Assembly: GCA_902826025.1 (NCBI GenBank)
Contig: CADEDH010000030.1
Location: forward strand, 22,683 to 65,220
Length of the DNA stretch: 42,538 nt
Reading direction: 5' to 3'
Origin: an uncultured Actinomycetes bacterium
GTDB lineage: Bacteria > Actinomycetota > Acidimicrobiia > Acidimicrobiales > SZUA-35
In this document: in pieces, positions 8,036 to 15,376 of the stretch
How the letters are laid out: each line of letters opens with the position of its first letter
How positions within the stretch are numbered: the first letter of the stretch is position 1
Made by a program: the position numbers and the translations under genes
The notes under the pieces: generated by a model
Databases searched by the model: none
What the model saw: the letters and a program-made list of their open reading frames with translations, nothing else
Told to the model about the DNA's origin: nothing

Positions 8036-8938
8036 TCAGGAGCGGAACGGGGCCGCCACCTCGGTGAGGAACCGCTCGGCCGTCTCGAACCGGCGGGATG
8101 CCTCTCCCAGGTTGAAGTCGGGGATGATGACCTCGTCCACCCCGGCCTCGGCGAACTCGCCCAGGATGTCCTGGAGCTGGGTCACGGTGCCGATCAGGCT
8201 GGGCCGGGGCAGCTCCCGGCCCCGCAGCTTGGTGACGTCGGCCTCGTCGTCGCACAGGAAGAGCATGGCCACCGCCGAGCGCTCCACCTCGCCCGGGTCC
8301 CGGCCCACGGCGGTGCAGTGGTCGTCGAGGATCTTCGACTTGGCGGCGATGATGTCGGGCGTGGCCCACACGTTCCACTCGTCGGCGTACTGGGCCACCA
8401 TCCGCAGGGTCTTGCGCTCACCGCCGCCCCCGATCATGATCGGCAACCGCCCGATCGGCTTGGGCTCCAGCGGGGCCTCGGCCAGCTGGTAGCGCTGGCC
8501 GTCGAACGTGGTGCGGGCCTCCGAGCGCAGGCTGCGGATGATCTGCAGCGCCTCCTCCAGCCGCTGGAAGCGGTCGGTGAACGTGCCGAACTCGAGGCCG
8601 TAGGCCAGGTGCTCGTTCTCCTGCCAGCCGGCCCCGATGCCGAGCACCACCCGGCCCCCCGACACGTGGTCGGCCGTGGTGGCCTGCTTGGCCAGCACGG
8701 CCGGGTTGCGGTAGGTGTTGCCGCACACGAGGGGGCCGAGGCGGACCCGGCTGGTGATGGCGGCCAGGCCCGACAGGATGGCCCACACCTCGTGGGTGGG
8801 GGCGCTCACGTCTTCGGCGTTGGGCATGAAGTGATCGGCCACCCAGATGCCGTCGTAGCCGAGCTCCTCCACCTTCTGACCGCTCTGGGCGATCTCCGGC
8901 CAGCCGTGTCCCGCCCCAATCCAGAATCCGAATCGCAT
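8036..8938 (-). CDS. LLM-class (luciferase-like) F420-dependent oxidoreductase
   Basis: A 300-residue TIM-barrel protein of the bacterial luciferase-like superfamily, predicted to use reduced or oxidised F420 (FMN is the alternative) on an unknown substrate. Visible family features are the start MRFGFWIG, ELGYDGIWVADHF at about 28-40, the strand RVRLGPLV, and GRVVLGIGAGWQENEHLAYG near 95-114, where the GIGAGW turn is characteristic. PIMIGGGGERKTLRMVAQYAD follows around 170. No membrane segment is seen. The ATG at 8938 lacks a Shine-Dalgarno but has TAGCCT 6 nt before it. It is divergent from the repeat-flanked AbiEi/DUF559 gene and upstream of recA on the same strand, with the SOS promoter between them. 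Confidence 0.88.
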   Translation of the reverse strand: MRFGFWIGAGHGWPEIAQSGQKVEELGYDGIWVADHFMPNAEDVSAPTHEVWAILSGLAAITSRVRLGPLVCGNTYRNPAVLAKQATTADHVSGGRVVLGIGAGWQENEHLAYGLEFGTFTDRFQRLEEALQIIRSLRSEARTTFDGQRYQLAEAPLEPKPIGRLPIMIGGGGERKTLRMVAQYADEWNVWATPDIIAAKSKILDDHCTAVGRDPGEVERSAVAMLFLCDDEADVTKLRGRELPRPSLIGTVTQLQDILGEFAEAGVDEVIIPDFNLGEASRRFETAERFLTEVAAPFRS

Positions 8939-8944
8939 CCGGGG

Positions 8945-8950
8945 AGGCTA
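8945..8950 (-). promoter_or_regulatory. Candidate -10 hexamer of a leaderless transcript (LLM oxidoreductase)
   Basis: TAGCCT on the minus strand, 6 nt before the ATG at 8938. The same hexamer precedes rimO and the CopC-like gene at 6 and 7 nt. Confidence 0.4.
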
Positions 8951-8960
8951 ACCCCCCGCC

Positions 8961-9045
8961 CGAACTGCGTCACGAAAATCGCACCTATCTCCCGATCTGC
9001 GTGACGTTTTCTACGGATTCCGGAGAGAACGTGGCGCGGATCGCA
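8961..9045. repeat. Palindromic element, degenerate copy 1
   Basis: The 45-nt core at 8997-9041 matches the core of the copy at 10155-10199 at about 39-40 positions, including an identical 18-nt stretch ACGTTTTCTACGGATTCC. Here the arms no longer pair perfectly. A second fragment, GAACTGCGTCACG, lies at 8962-8974. The core has the same orientation as the 10.1-kb copy, so the two copies flank the intervening gene as direct repeats. Confidence 0.7.
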
Positions 9046-9165
9046 GGTGGGGCGGAGGCTCGCTAGGCTCGGCCCCTCCGGACCCCTTGGGTCCGTGCGC
9101 TGGTTCCCGCCTCGCACCCCTCGCCGGTGCCTCTGTAGACACCGAACCGAAGGGGTCCCTCTACC

Positions 9166-10101
9166 GTGGACCGTCACCCGATCGACGCCCGGATCGTCGA
9201 ACTGGCCACCACCAACCACCAGGTGGTCACCATCCGCCAACTCCAGGCCGCCGGTATCAGCCTGCCCCAGATCGAGCGCCGGGTCGGCCGCCTGCTGACC
9301 CGGGTGTCCCAGGGCACCTACATACTCGGCCGGCCGTCGTCGTCGAACCTGTTGGCGGCGACCCTGGCCGCTCTGCCCTCGGCGGCCGCCGGCCATCACT
9401 CGGCCGCCGCCGCCCACCGTCTGCCCCTCCGGTCCGACGGCGATGTGAGCGTGGTGCTGGCCAGCCGCACCCGCCGCACGATCCACGGCGTCCGGATCCG
9501 CTACACGCGCTGGCTCCCACCCGACGATGTGACCGTCGGACCCGACGGAGCCCGGGTCACCACGGTGGCCCGGACCATCTGCGATCTGGCCGCCGAGCTG
9601 CCCGCGGCCCGCACCAGCCATCTCATCGAACAGGCCATCGTCGCCCAGCTGATGGCTCCGGGCGAGCTGCAGGCGTGCGCCGCCGCATGGTGTCGCCGGG
9701 GCCGGCCGGGCTCCGGCGTCATCCGGCGGGTGAACCACGAGCTGCTCGACGACGAGCCCATCCCCGCCTCGGTGCTGGAACACCGGGCCTTCGCCCTGTT
9801 CATCCGGGCCGGCCTGTCGGGCTGGGTGACCCAGTACAGCCCACCCTGGTACGACGGGGTACGGGGCATCGTGGACGTGGCGTGGCCCGAGCACCGGGTG
9901 ATCGTCGAGCTCGACGGCCGGCGGTGGCACACCACGGCCCAGGCCCTGGGCGACGACCGCCGCCGGGACCGGGCCGCCGTACTGGCCGGCTGGGTGACCG
10001 TCCGGTTCAGCTGGCAGGAGATCGTCCACCGCCCCGACACCGTCGTCGAGGAGCTCCGAGCCGTCCTCGACACGAGACGCCCCGGCGACCGTACGGCGTG
10101 A
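9166..10101 (+). CDS. AbiEi-type winged-helix plus DUF559 (PD-(D/E)XK-like) protein
   Basis: A 311-residue protein with an N-terminal winged helix (about 10-55; IRQLQAAGISLPQIERRVGR then a YILG hairpin) like the antitoxin domain of AbiEi-family proteins. The C-terminal part resembles DUF559/Vsr-like nucleases. Candidate catalytic residues of a PD-(D/E)XK-like site are Glu205 (VLEHRAF), Asp237 (GIVDVAW), Glu248-x-Asp250 (VIVELDG) and His255, followed by DRRRDRA, GW and VRFSWQEI as in that family. No AbiEii-type nucleotidyltransferase toxin is adjacent, so it is not a standard type IV toxin-antitoxin pair. The gene lies between two copies of a palindromic element and interrupts the conserved cinA-recA neighbourhood, suggesting gain by transfer. 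The GTG at 9166 has a weak AAGGGG 10 nt upstream. Its true function is unknown. Confidence 0.8.
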   Translation: MDRHPIDARIVELATTNHQVVTIRQLQAAGISLPQIERRVGRLLTRVSQGTYILGRPSSSNLLAATLAALPSAAAGHHSAAAAHRLPLRSDGDVSVVLASRTRRTIHGVRIRYTRWLPPDDVTVGPDGARVTTVARTICDLAAELPAARTSHLIEQAIVAQLMAPGELQACAAAWCRRGRPGSGVIRRVNHELLDDEPIPASVLEHRAFALFIRAGLSGWVTQYSPPWYDGVRGIVDVAWPEHRVIVELDGRRWHTTAQALGDDRRRDRAAVLAGWVTVRFSWQEIVHRPDTVVEELRAVLDTRRPGDRTA

Positions 10102-10119
10102 CGCCAGCTCCCCCACCCG

Positions 10120-10234
10120 CCGAACTGCGCGACGGAACCGCGCCCCAACGCGGAACTGCGTCACGTTTTCTACGGATTCCGCAGAAAACGTGACGCAGTT
10201 GGCCGAGAGGGCGCGGTTCCGTCGCGCAGTTCGG
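10120..10234. repeat. Palindromic element, intact copy 2 (nested inverted repeats)
   Basis: A perfect 26-bp outer inverted repeat (10120-10145/10209-10234, containing CTGCGCGACGGAACCGCG) encloses a perfect 18-bp inner one (10154-10171/10183-10200), which extends by 3 bp after one mismatch to an ATT loop. The whole 115-bp unit can fold into a long bulged hairpin or cruciform. It lies between convergent genes and so may also terminate transcription. The copy at 32.1 kb shares the outer arms. Confidence 0.9.
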
Positions 10235-10256
10235 GGACGGGGCCCGGCCCGGCGGG

Positions 10257-11282
10257 TCAGCCTTCGACGGGGGTGCGCCAGCCGTAGGGGTCGGGGGCGG
10301 CGCCGAGCTGGATGTCGGTGAGGGCCTGACGGAGCTTGAGGGTGTTGGGGCCGGGCTGGCCGTCGCCGAACACCATGGTCTCGTCGCCGATCTTGACCTG
10401 GCCCACGGGGGCCAGCACAGCGGCCGTGCCCGACAGGAAGCCCTCGCCCCGGGTGGTCCACTCCCGCAGCTCGTCGACGGTGACCGCCCGCTCCTCCACC
10501 TCGTAGCCCATGTCCCGGGCCATGGTGATGACCGAGGCCCGGGTGACGCCGTGGAGGAACGACTCGTCGAGCTTGCGGGTGACGAGCTTGTGGTCGTCGC
10601 ACAGGAAGAAGTTCGACGCACCGGTCTCGGTGACGTCTCCCCCGGTGGCGAACAGCACCTGGTCGGCCCCGTGGTCCCGCTTGGCGTCGAGCGTGGGCCC
10701 CAGCGCCATCACGTAGTTCGCCCCGCTCTTGATCATGCCGAACTGGGGGGTGGTGCGGGGGATCTGGGTCTCCACGTAGATCGACAGGGGGCGTATGCCG
10801 CCGGCGAAATAGTCGCCCACCGGCGAACAGATCACATACAGCAGCCCGGTGGGGCTGGGGGCCGCCGCCGCCCCGATGTTGAGCAGGGTGCCGATCATCG
10901 TGGGCCGGATGTAGAGCGACCCGGGGGCGGCCGGCGTCTCCGAGGCGTTGGCCTCGACGGCGTCGACGATCATCTGGCGCAGCAACTCGGCCGGCGGCGG
11001 GCTCATCCGCACCTTGGCGATGCTCTGGATCATCCGGGCCACATGGTCGTCGACCCGGAAGATGGCCAACGAGCCGTCGACCTGGCGGTGGGCCTTCAGC
11101 CCCTCGAAGCAGGCGCTGGCGTAGTGCAGCACGTGCGTGCCGGGGTGCAAGGACAGATTCTCTACCGGCTTGGCCGAACCCTCATAGGCGTAGTGGCCTG
11201 CCTCATCGAGGGCGGCGATCGTCATGAAGTCGCCGAACAGGCTGCCGAACGGGCTGGTGAAGGGGTCCTTGGTTTGGCTCAC
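10257..11282 (-). CDS. ilvE: Branched-chain amino acid aminotransferase
   Basis: PLP-dependent class IV aminotransferase that interconverts leucine, isoleucine and valine with their 2-oxo acids. The 341-residue product has family type II length. HYASACFEGLKA at 53-64 is the substrate-side motif, RPTMIGT lies at 126-132, the PLP lysine is Lys185 in GMIKSGANY, and ETGASNFF follows near 222, with LSGTAAVLAPV near 290. The GTG at 11282 follows TAGAAC by 6 nt with no separate ribosome-binding site, so the message may be leaderless. It is downstream of cinA on the same strand with a 69-nt gap and faces the AbiEi/DUF559 gene, with palindromic element copy 2 between the two stops. Confidence 0.95.
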   Translation of the reverse strand: MSQTKDPFTSPFGSLFGDFMTIAALDEAGHYAYEGSAKPVENLSLHPGTHVLHYASACFEGLKAHRQVDGSLAIFRVDDHVARMIQSIAKVRMSPPPAELLRQMIVDAVEANASETPAAPGSLYIRPTMIGTLLNIGAAAAPSPTGLLYVICSPVGDYFAGGIRPLSIYVETQIPRTTPQFGMIKSGANYVMALGPTLDAKRDHGADQVLFATGGDVTETGASNFFLCDDHKLVTRKLDESFLHGVTRASVITMARDMGYEVEERAVTVDELREWTTRGEGFLSGTAAVLAPVGQVKIGDETMVFGDGQPGPNTLKLRQALTDIQLGAAPDPYGWRTPVEG

Positions 11283-11351
11283 CCTTACGTTCTATCCGCC
11301 CGGAGGGGCAGGCGTCGATCGGAAATGAACCCGATCATGCCCGTCCAGGCA

Positions 11352-12635
11352 TCAGGATGGGGCCGCCTCCAGCGTTCGCCGCAACAGATCGAGCAGGCTG
11401 ATGGCGGCGAACTGGCGCACCCGCTCCCGATCCCCGGGCAGGCGCACGGTGGCCGACACCTCCTCCGACGAGCCGGCCCCCACCGGCAACACGGCGGCCA
11501 GGCACACCGTACCCATGGGCCGGGCCTCGCCCGGATGCTGGCCCACGGCCCCCACCACGCCGAGGCCGACGTCGGCCCCCAGCACCGACCGGGCCTGGCG
11601 GGCCAGAGTCAGTGCCCCATCTTCGGAGACGCCACTCCCATCACCCTCGCCCAGCCCCCCCAGGCCGAGCACCGAGGCGGCCACGGCCGCCTGGTGGGCC
11701 ACGATCGAGCCCCGGTACACCTCGTCGGCGCCGGCGGTGGCGGCCAGCCGGGCCGACACGTAGCCCCCGGTCACGGCCTCGGCCAGCGCCAGCGTGAGGC
11801 CCCGGCGGCGCAGGTGGTCGAGCACCACCACCTCCATGTTCTGGTCGTCGAGGCCGAACACGAGGTCGCCCAGGATCTGGCGCAGGCCCTCCTCCTCGGC
11901 GTCGAGCACGGCCACCGCCTCGGCCTCCGACGGGCTCTTGGCCGTCACCCGCACCTTCAGCCCCTCCACTCCGCTGGCCAGGAAGGCGATGGTGGGGTTG
12001 CCGGTCTCGTCGAGCTCGACGATCCGATCGGCCAGCATCTCGGCCAGAGCCGACTCCGACGACCCCCACGTCCGCAGCACCCGGCTGCGGATCACGGCCG
12101 AGGACCCCGACCGCTTCACCAGGTCGGGGATGATCGTCCCGTTCACCATGATCTGCATCTCGTAGGGCACGCCGGGGACGGCGTAGATGACCTTGCCCTC
12201 ATACGGCGGGCCGAACGGGCAGATCAGCCCGGGGGCGGTACCCGGCTGCTGGGGGATCGTGGTGGCCCCCACCGGCACCATGGCCTGGCGCAGGTTGTTC
12301 TCCGGCATGTCGCGTCCGCGGGACCGGAACATCTCCCGGATCCGATCGGCGATGACCTCGTCGAGCACGAGCTCGGAGCCCATGGCCTCGGCGATGACGT
12401 CTCTCGTCAGGTCGTCCTGGGTGGGGCCGAGACCGCCACAGCAGATCACGGCGTCGCTGCGACCCAGGGCGTGGAGCAGCACCTCCCGGATCCGGGCCGG
12501 GTTGTCGCCCACCTTGGTCTGGTAGTGGGAGTCGAGGCCGGCCAGGGCCAGCTGCTCACCGATCCACGACGAGTTGGTGTCGACGATCTGCCCCAGCAGG
12601 AGCTCCGTACCCACCGCCACCACTTCGACCTTCAT
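11352..12635 (-). CDS. cinA: CinA-family protein (pyrophosphatase domain plus degenerate deamidase domain)
   Basis: CinA proteins combine an N-terminal MoaB/MogA-like (COG1058) ADP-ribose pyrophosphatase domain with a C-terminal nicotinamide mononucleotide deamidase (PncC) domain. This 427-residue product has a well-kept N-terminal domain: VGTELLLGQIVDTNS (8-22) and CCGGLGPTQDDLT (65-77). The C-terminal domain (from about 278) looks altered: the usual AESxTGG is AEAVTGG (285-291), and the usual VAYSNxxK is VAHQAAVAA (312-320), so expected catalytic positions are changed. Deamidase activity is therefore doubtful. The ATG at 12635 has an excellent AAGGAGG ribosome-binding site. In many bacteria cinA is next to recA; here ilvE and the repeat-flanked gene lie between them. 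Confidence 0.92.
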   Translation of the reverse strand: MKVEVVAVGTELLLGQIVDTNSSWIGEQLALAGLDSHYQTKVGDNPARIREVLLHALGRSDAVICCGGLGPTQDDLTRDVIAEAMGSELVLDEVIADRIREMFRSRGRDMPENNLRQAMVPVGATTIPQQPGTAPGLICPFGPPYEGKVIYAVPGVPYEMQIMVNGTIIPDLVKRSGSSAVIRSRVLRTWGSSESALAEMLADRIVELDETGNPTIAFLASGVEGLKVRVTAKSPSEAEAVAVLDAEEEGLRQILGDLVFGLDDQNMEVVVLDHLRRRGLTLALAEAVTGGYVSARLAATAGADEVYRGSIVAHQAAVAASVLGLGGLGEGDGSGVSEDGALTLARQARSVLGADVGLGVVGAVGQHPGEARPMGTVCLAAVLPVGAGSSEEVSATVRLPGDRERVRQFAAISLLDLLRRTLEAAPS

Positions 12636-12678
12636 CGGTCCTCCTTCTACCTGTCCGACACCACCGGCCCCCCACCGT

Positions 12679-14766
12679 CTAACCGGTCACCGTGATCTTG
12701 TCCAACGCCGGCTGCAGCACCGAGGCGGTGAGGGCCTCGACCTCGGCCGGCGCCGCCACCAGCAACACCAGCACGGTGGCGCCGTTGCGTTCGGCCTGGT
12801 ACCACTCCACCGCCCTGGTGGCGGTGCGGGCGGTACGGTGCTGCCACGAGCCGCCGGGCCCGTCGACCGTCTCGGGGGCCGACAGCTCCACGTCCTGGGT
12901 ATCGGTGAGGAACTGCTCGATGCTGGCCGCCAGGAGCTGACCCCCGGAGCCGCCCAGCTGCAGCAGCTCGGTGGGGTCGAGGAACGAGCTCTGGCGTACC
13001 CAGTCGCCGTCGAGGCCGCCCGTGCTCCATCCCTTGGGGGCCACGGTGCTGATGGTGGCGCTGCCGTCGGGCCCGGCGTAGGTGACCGGTTCCAGCTCCA
13101 CCGGGGCCGGGTCGGGGCCGGCGAGGAACCGCAGGCTCTCGCGGTCGTAGCAGGTGGCGTCGGGGGCGGTGTCGGGATCGTCGAGGAACTGGCGCACCAC
13201 CGACATCCCGCACTCGCCGGGGCTGATCCCGTGGGCCCCGTAGGGGGCGGTGACCGACCAGGCCTGGGTGAGGTCGCCCGCCGCCTCATCGGCCCACGCC
13301 GGTGGGGTGACAGGGTCATACCGGCCGCTCATCACCAGTGTGGGCACGTCGGAGACGACGGGCTGGTTGAGGATCGGATCGGGAGTGGGGGTGGTGCCGC
13401 CGTTGAAGGCGGCGCAGCTGGAGAAGGCCAGCGAGCCGTTGTTGCTGCCGTAGTCGAACGTGTCGGAGTGGCCGAACGGGTCGGGCGGGATGGCGGCCGC
13501 CACCGCCGCCGGGTCGGCGAAGACGATCTCCTCGTTGCACTCGAAGGCGAAGAACATGCCGATGCTGAAGAACGCCTCGTTGGTCCGGTTCTGGCTGAGG
13601 AACAGCGCCAAGGCGTCGGTGCGACCGGTTTCCAGCTCGGCCACCAGCTCGGGCAGGTCGGTGAACTGGTCGGGCGAGTAGAGGGCCTCGCTGACCACGT
13701 CGATGATGGCCGAGCCGTCCACCCACACCTGGTCGGTCTCGTTGGTCAGGAAGTCCCGTACCTCCACCTGGATCGGCTCGGCGTCGAGCTTGGCCACGAC
13801 GGCTTGGTAGCGGGCGGCCAGATCGCCAGCGGCGGCGCAGGCCGGCTCCTGGGCACAGGCCGCCACCACCGCCTGGTAGGCGGCCACGAAGCTGGCCGGA
13901 TTGTCCTTCGTCGAGTCGACCTCGGGCGGGAAGACCGAGTCGAGCACCACGCTGCGCACCCCCTCGGGGTGCTGGCGCATCACCTCCAGACCGAGGCGGG
14001 TGCCGTAGGAGATACCGAGCAGGTTCCAGGTCTCGTACCCCAGGGCCCGACGGATGGCATCGACGTCGTGGGCGTTGTTGATCGTGTTGTAGGCGGCCAG
14101 GTTGATGCCCTGGCCGGCCAGACGCTGGCGACAGGCGGTGAGGGCTCGGCCGAAGGCGGCGATGGCCTCGTCGTCGCCGAGCGCAGGATCGTCCTCCGCC
14201 TGGCGGGCGGCGGCCGTGACCTCGGTGCAGTCGAGGGCGGGGGTGCTGAGGCCCACCCCCCGCTGGTCGAAGAACACCACCTCCCCCCGGGCCTGGAGCG
14301 GCTCCAGCAGATCAGCGGAGAGGAACTGGACGGCGTCGAGTGAATGGCCGCCCGGGCCGCCGTCGAGGTAGACGACAGGGTCGGGGGCGGGGCCGTCGGC
14401 CGTGCTGGAGAACACGGCCACCGACAGGGTGACGGTGCCGGTGCCGGTGGCCCAGTCTTCGGGCACGGCCACCGTGCCGCACCGGGGCTCGGTGCCGGCC
14501 GGGGCGTCGAACGGGCAGGGGGCCCGCTTGAAGCTGGGGTTGGCCCCGTCCCCGGGCGCCGGGCCGGCCCCGTCGGTGGCCGGGGTGGCGGGGGCGCCGG
14601 GAGCCGAGGGCTCGGTGGTGGCGGCGTCGTCGTCGCCCGAGTTGATCAGGCCACAGGCCGGCGCCAGCAGGGCGATCGCCGCCAGCAGCAGGGGGAGATA
14701 GCGGCGTCGGGGCCGCCCCCGGAGGGGGCCGCCAGCGGAACCAGCGCGGCGATGGTCAGCAGGCAT
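12679..14766 (-). CDS. Secreted S33 alpha/beta hydrolase (TAP-like peptidase), probable lipoprotein
   Basis: A 695-residue exported hydrolase related to actinobacterial tripeptidyl aminopeptidases (family S33). An Arg-rich N-terminus, a hydrophobic stretch (24-36) and Cys38 in LLAPACG suggest a lipoprotein signal, although the lipobox is imperfect. An acidic, Pro/Thr-rich linker follows (45-75). The catalytic triad is visible as Ser253 (GISYGTRLG), Asp484 (SGRYDPVTPP) and His512 (YGAHGISPGEC); YLDGGPGGHS (133-142) is the oxyanion loop. After residue about 545 there is an additional domain of some 150 residues that I do not recognise. The ATG at 14766 has GGAG 7-8 nt upstream. It sits directly downstream of pgsA (34-nt gap) and upstream of cinA, probably in one transcription unit. 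Confidence 0.87.
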   Translation of the reverse strand: MPADHRRAGSAGGPLRGRPRRRYLPLLLAAIALLAPACGLINSGDDDAATTEPSAPGAPATPATDGAGPAPGDGANPSFKRAPCPFDAPAGTEPRCGTVAVPEDWATGTGTVTLSVAVFSSTADGPAPDPVVYLDGGPGGHSLDAVQFLSADLLEPLQARGEVVFFDQRGVGLSTPALDCTEVTAAARQAEDDPALGDDEAIAAFGRALTACRQRLAGQGINLAAYNTINNAHDVDAIRRALGYETWNLLGISYGTRLGLEVMRQHPEGVRSVVLDSVFPPEVDSTKDNPASFVAAYQAVVAACAQEPACAAAGDLAARYQAVVAKLDAEPIQVEVRDFLTNETDQVWVDGSAIIDVVSEALYSPDQFTDLPELVAELETGRTDALALFLSQNRTNEAFFSIGMFFAFECNEEIVFADPAAVAAAIPPDPFGHSDTFDYGSNNGSLAFSSCAAFNGGTTPTPDPILNQPVVSDVPTLVMSGRYDPVTPPAWADEAAGDLTQAWSVTAPYGAHGISPGECGMSVVRQFLDDPDTAPDATCYDRESLRFLAGPDPAPVELEPVTYAGPDGSATISTVAPKGWSTGGLDGDWVRQSSFLDPTELLQLGGSGGQLLAASIEQFLTDTQDVELSAPETVDGPGGSWQHRTARTATRAVEWYQAERNGATVLVLLVAAPAEVEALTASVLQPALDKITVTG

Positions 14767-14800
14767 GGGGCTCCGCTCGCTCGATGGGTCGGTGCACGGT

Positions 14801-15376
14801 TCAGCGTTGCCCTGTCTCACGGAGGGCGTCCCGACCGTCGAGAACGTACTGGAGCCCGCTGACCAGGGTGAACACGACGGCCAACCACAACAGGCCGTTG
14901 GCAACCCAGGGGTGGGGATCCAGTGGGGGGCACAGAGCGGCGGCCAGCGCCACCCCCTGCACCAGGGTCTTGTACTTGGCCGACTGGCGGGCCGGGATGG
15001 CCAGCCCCTGGCGACCCCAGTACGAGCGGTAGGCCATGATCGCCACCTCGCGGACGGCGATGATCACCACCGGGAGGGCGGGGAACCGGCCGATACCGAC
15101 CAGGGTGAAGCCGACGAGCAGCACCACCACCTTGTCGGCCAGGGGATCGAGGAAGGCGCCGAGGCGGGTGGGGGTGGCCCGCCGGGCCAGCGACCCGTCG
15201 ATCACGTCGGTCGCCCCCAGCAGCCATCCCATCCAGAACGTGAGCCACCACGGGTTGCGGGTGGCCACCAGCTGGGCCAGCACGGGAGCCAGAGCGATGC
15301 GGGCGATGGTGAGGGAGTTGGCGGCCAGAGCCCAGCGGGAGGTGCCGATCAGGTGGATCTCGGGGCTGCTGTTCAC
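14801..15376 (-). CDS. pgsA: CDP-alcohol phosphatidyltransferase (phosphatidylglycerophosphate synthase)
   Basis: Integral membrane enzyme of phospholipid synthesis that joins CDP-diacylglycerol and glycerol 3-phosphate. The 191-residue product carries the complete family motif: Asp57, Asp60-Gly61, Ala64-Arg65, Gly73, Asp77 and Asp81 in DVIDGSLAR...GAFLDPLAD. Hydrophobic segments surround it (about 17-38, 44-56, 83-110, 155-180). The GTG at 15376 overlaps the rimO stop by 4 bp (GTGA), which decides the start and indicates translational coupling. The rimO-pgsA-cinA order is conserved among actinobacteria, which supports the specific assignment over a cardiolipin or phosphatidylinositol synthase. 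Confidence 0.92.
   Translation of the reverse strand: MNSSPEIHLIGTSRWALAANSLTIARIALAPVLAQLVATRNPWWLTFWMGWLLGATDVIDGSLARRATPTRLGAFLDPLADKVVVLLVGFTLVGIGRFPALPVVIIAVREVAIMAYRSYWGRQGLAIPARQSAKYKTLVQGVALAAALCPPLDPHPWVANGLLWLAVVFTLVSGLQYVLDGRDALRETGQR

Noticed and set aside
9166..10101. Complete type IV (AbiE) toxin-antitoxin module
   Set aside because: No AbiEii nucleotidyltransferase gene is next to it; the C-terminal half is a nuclease-like domain instead.
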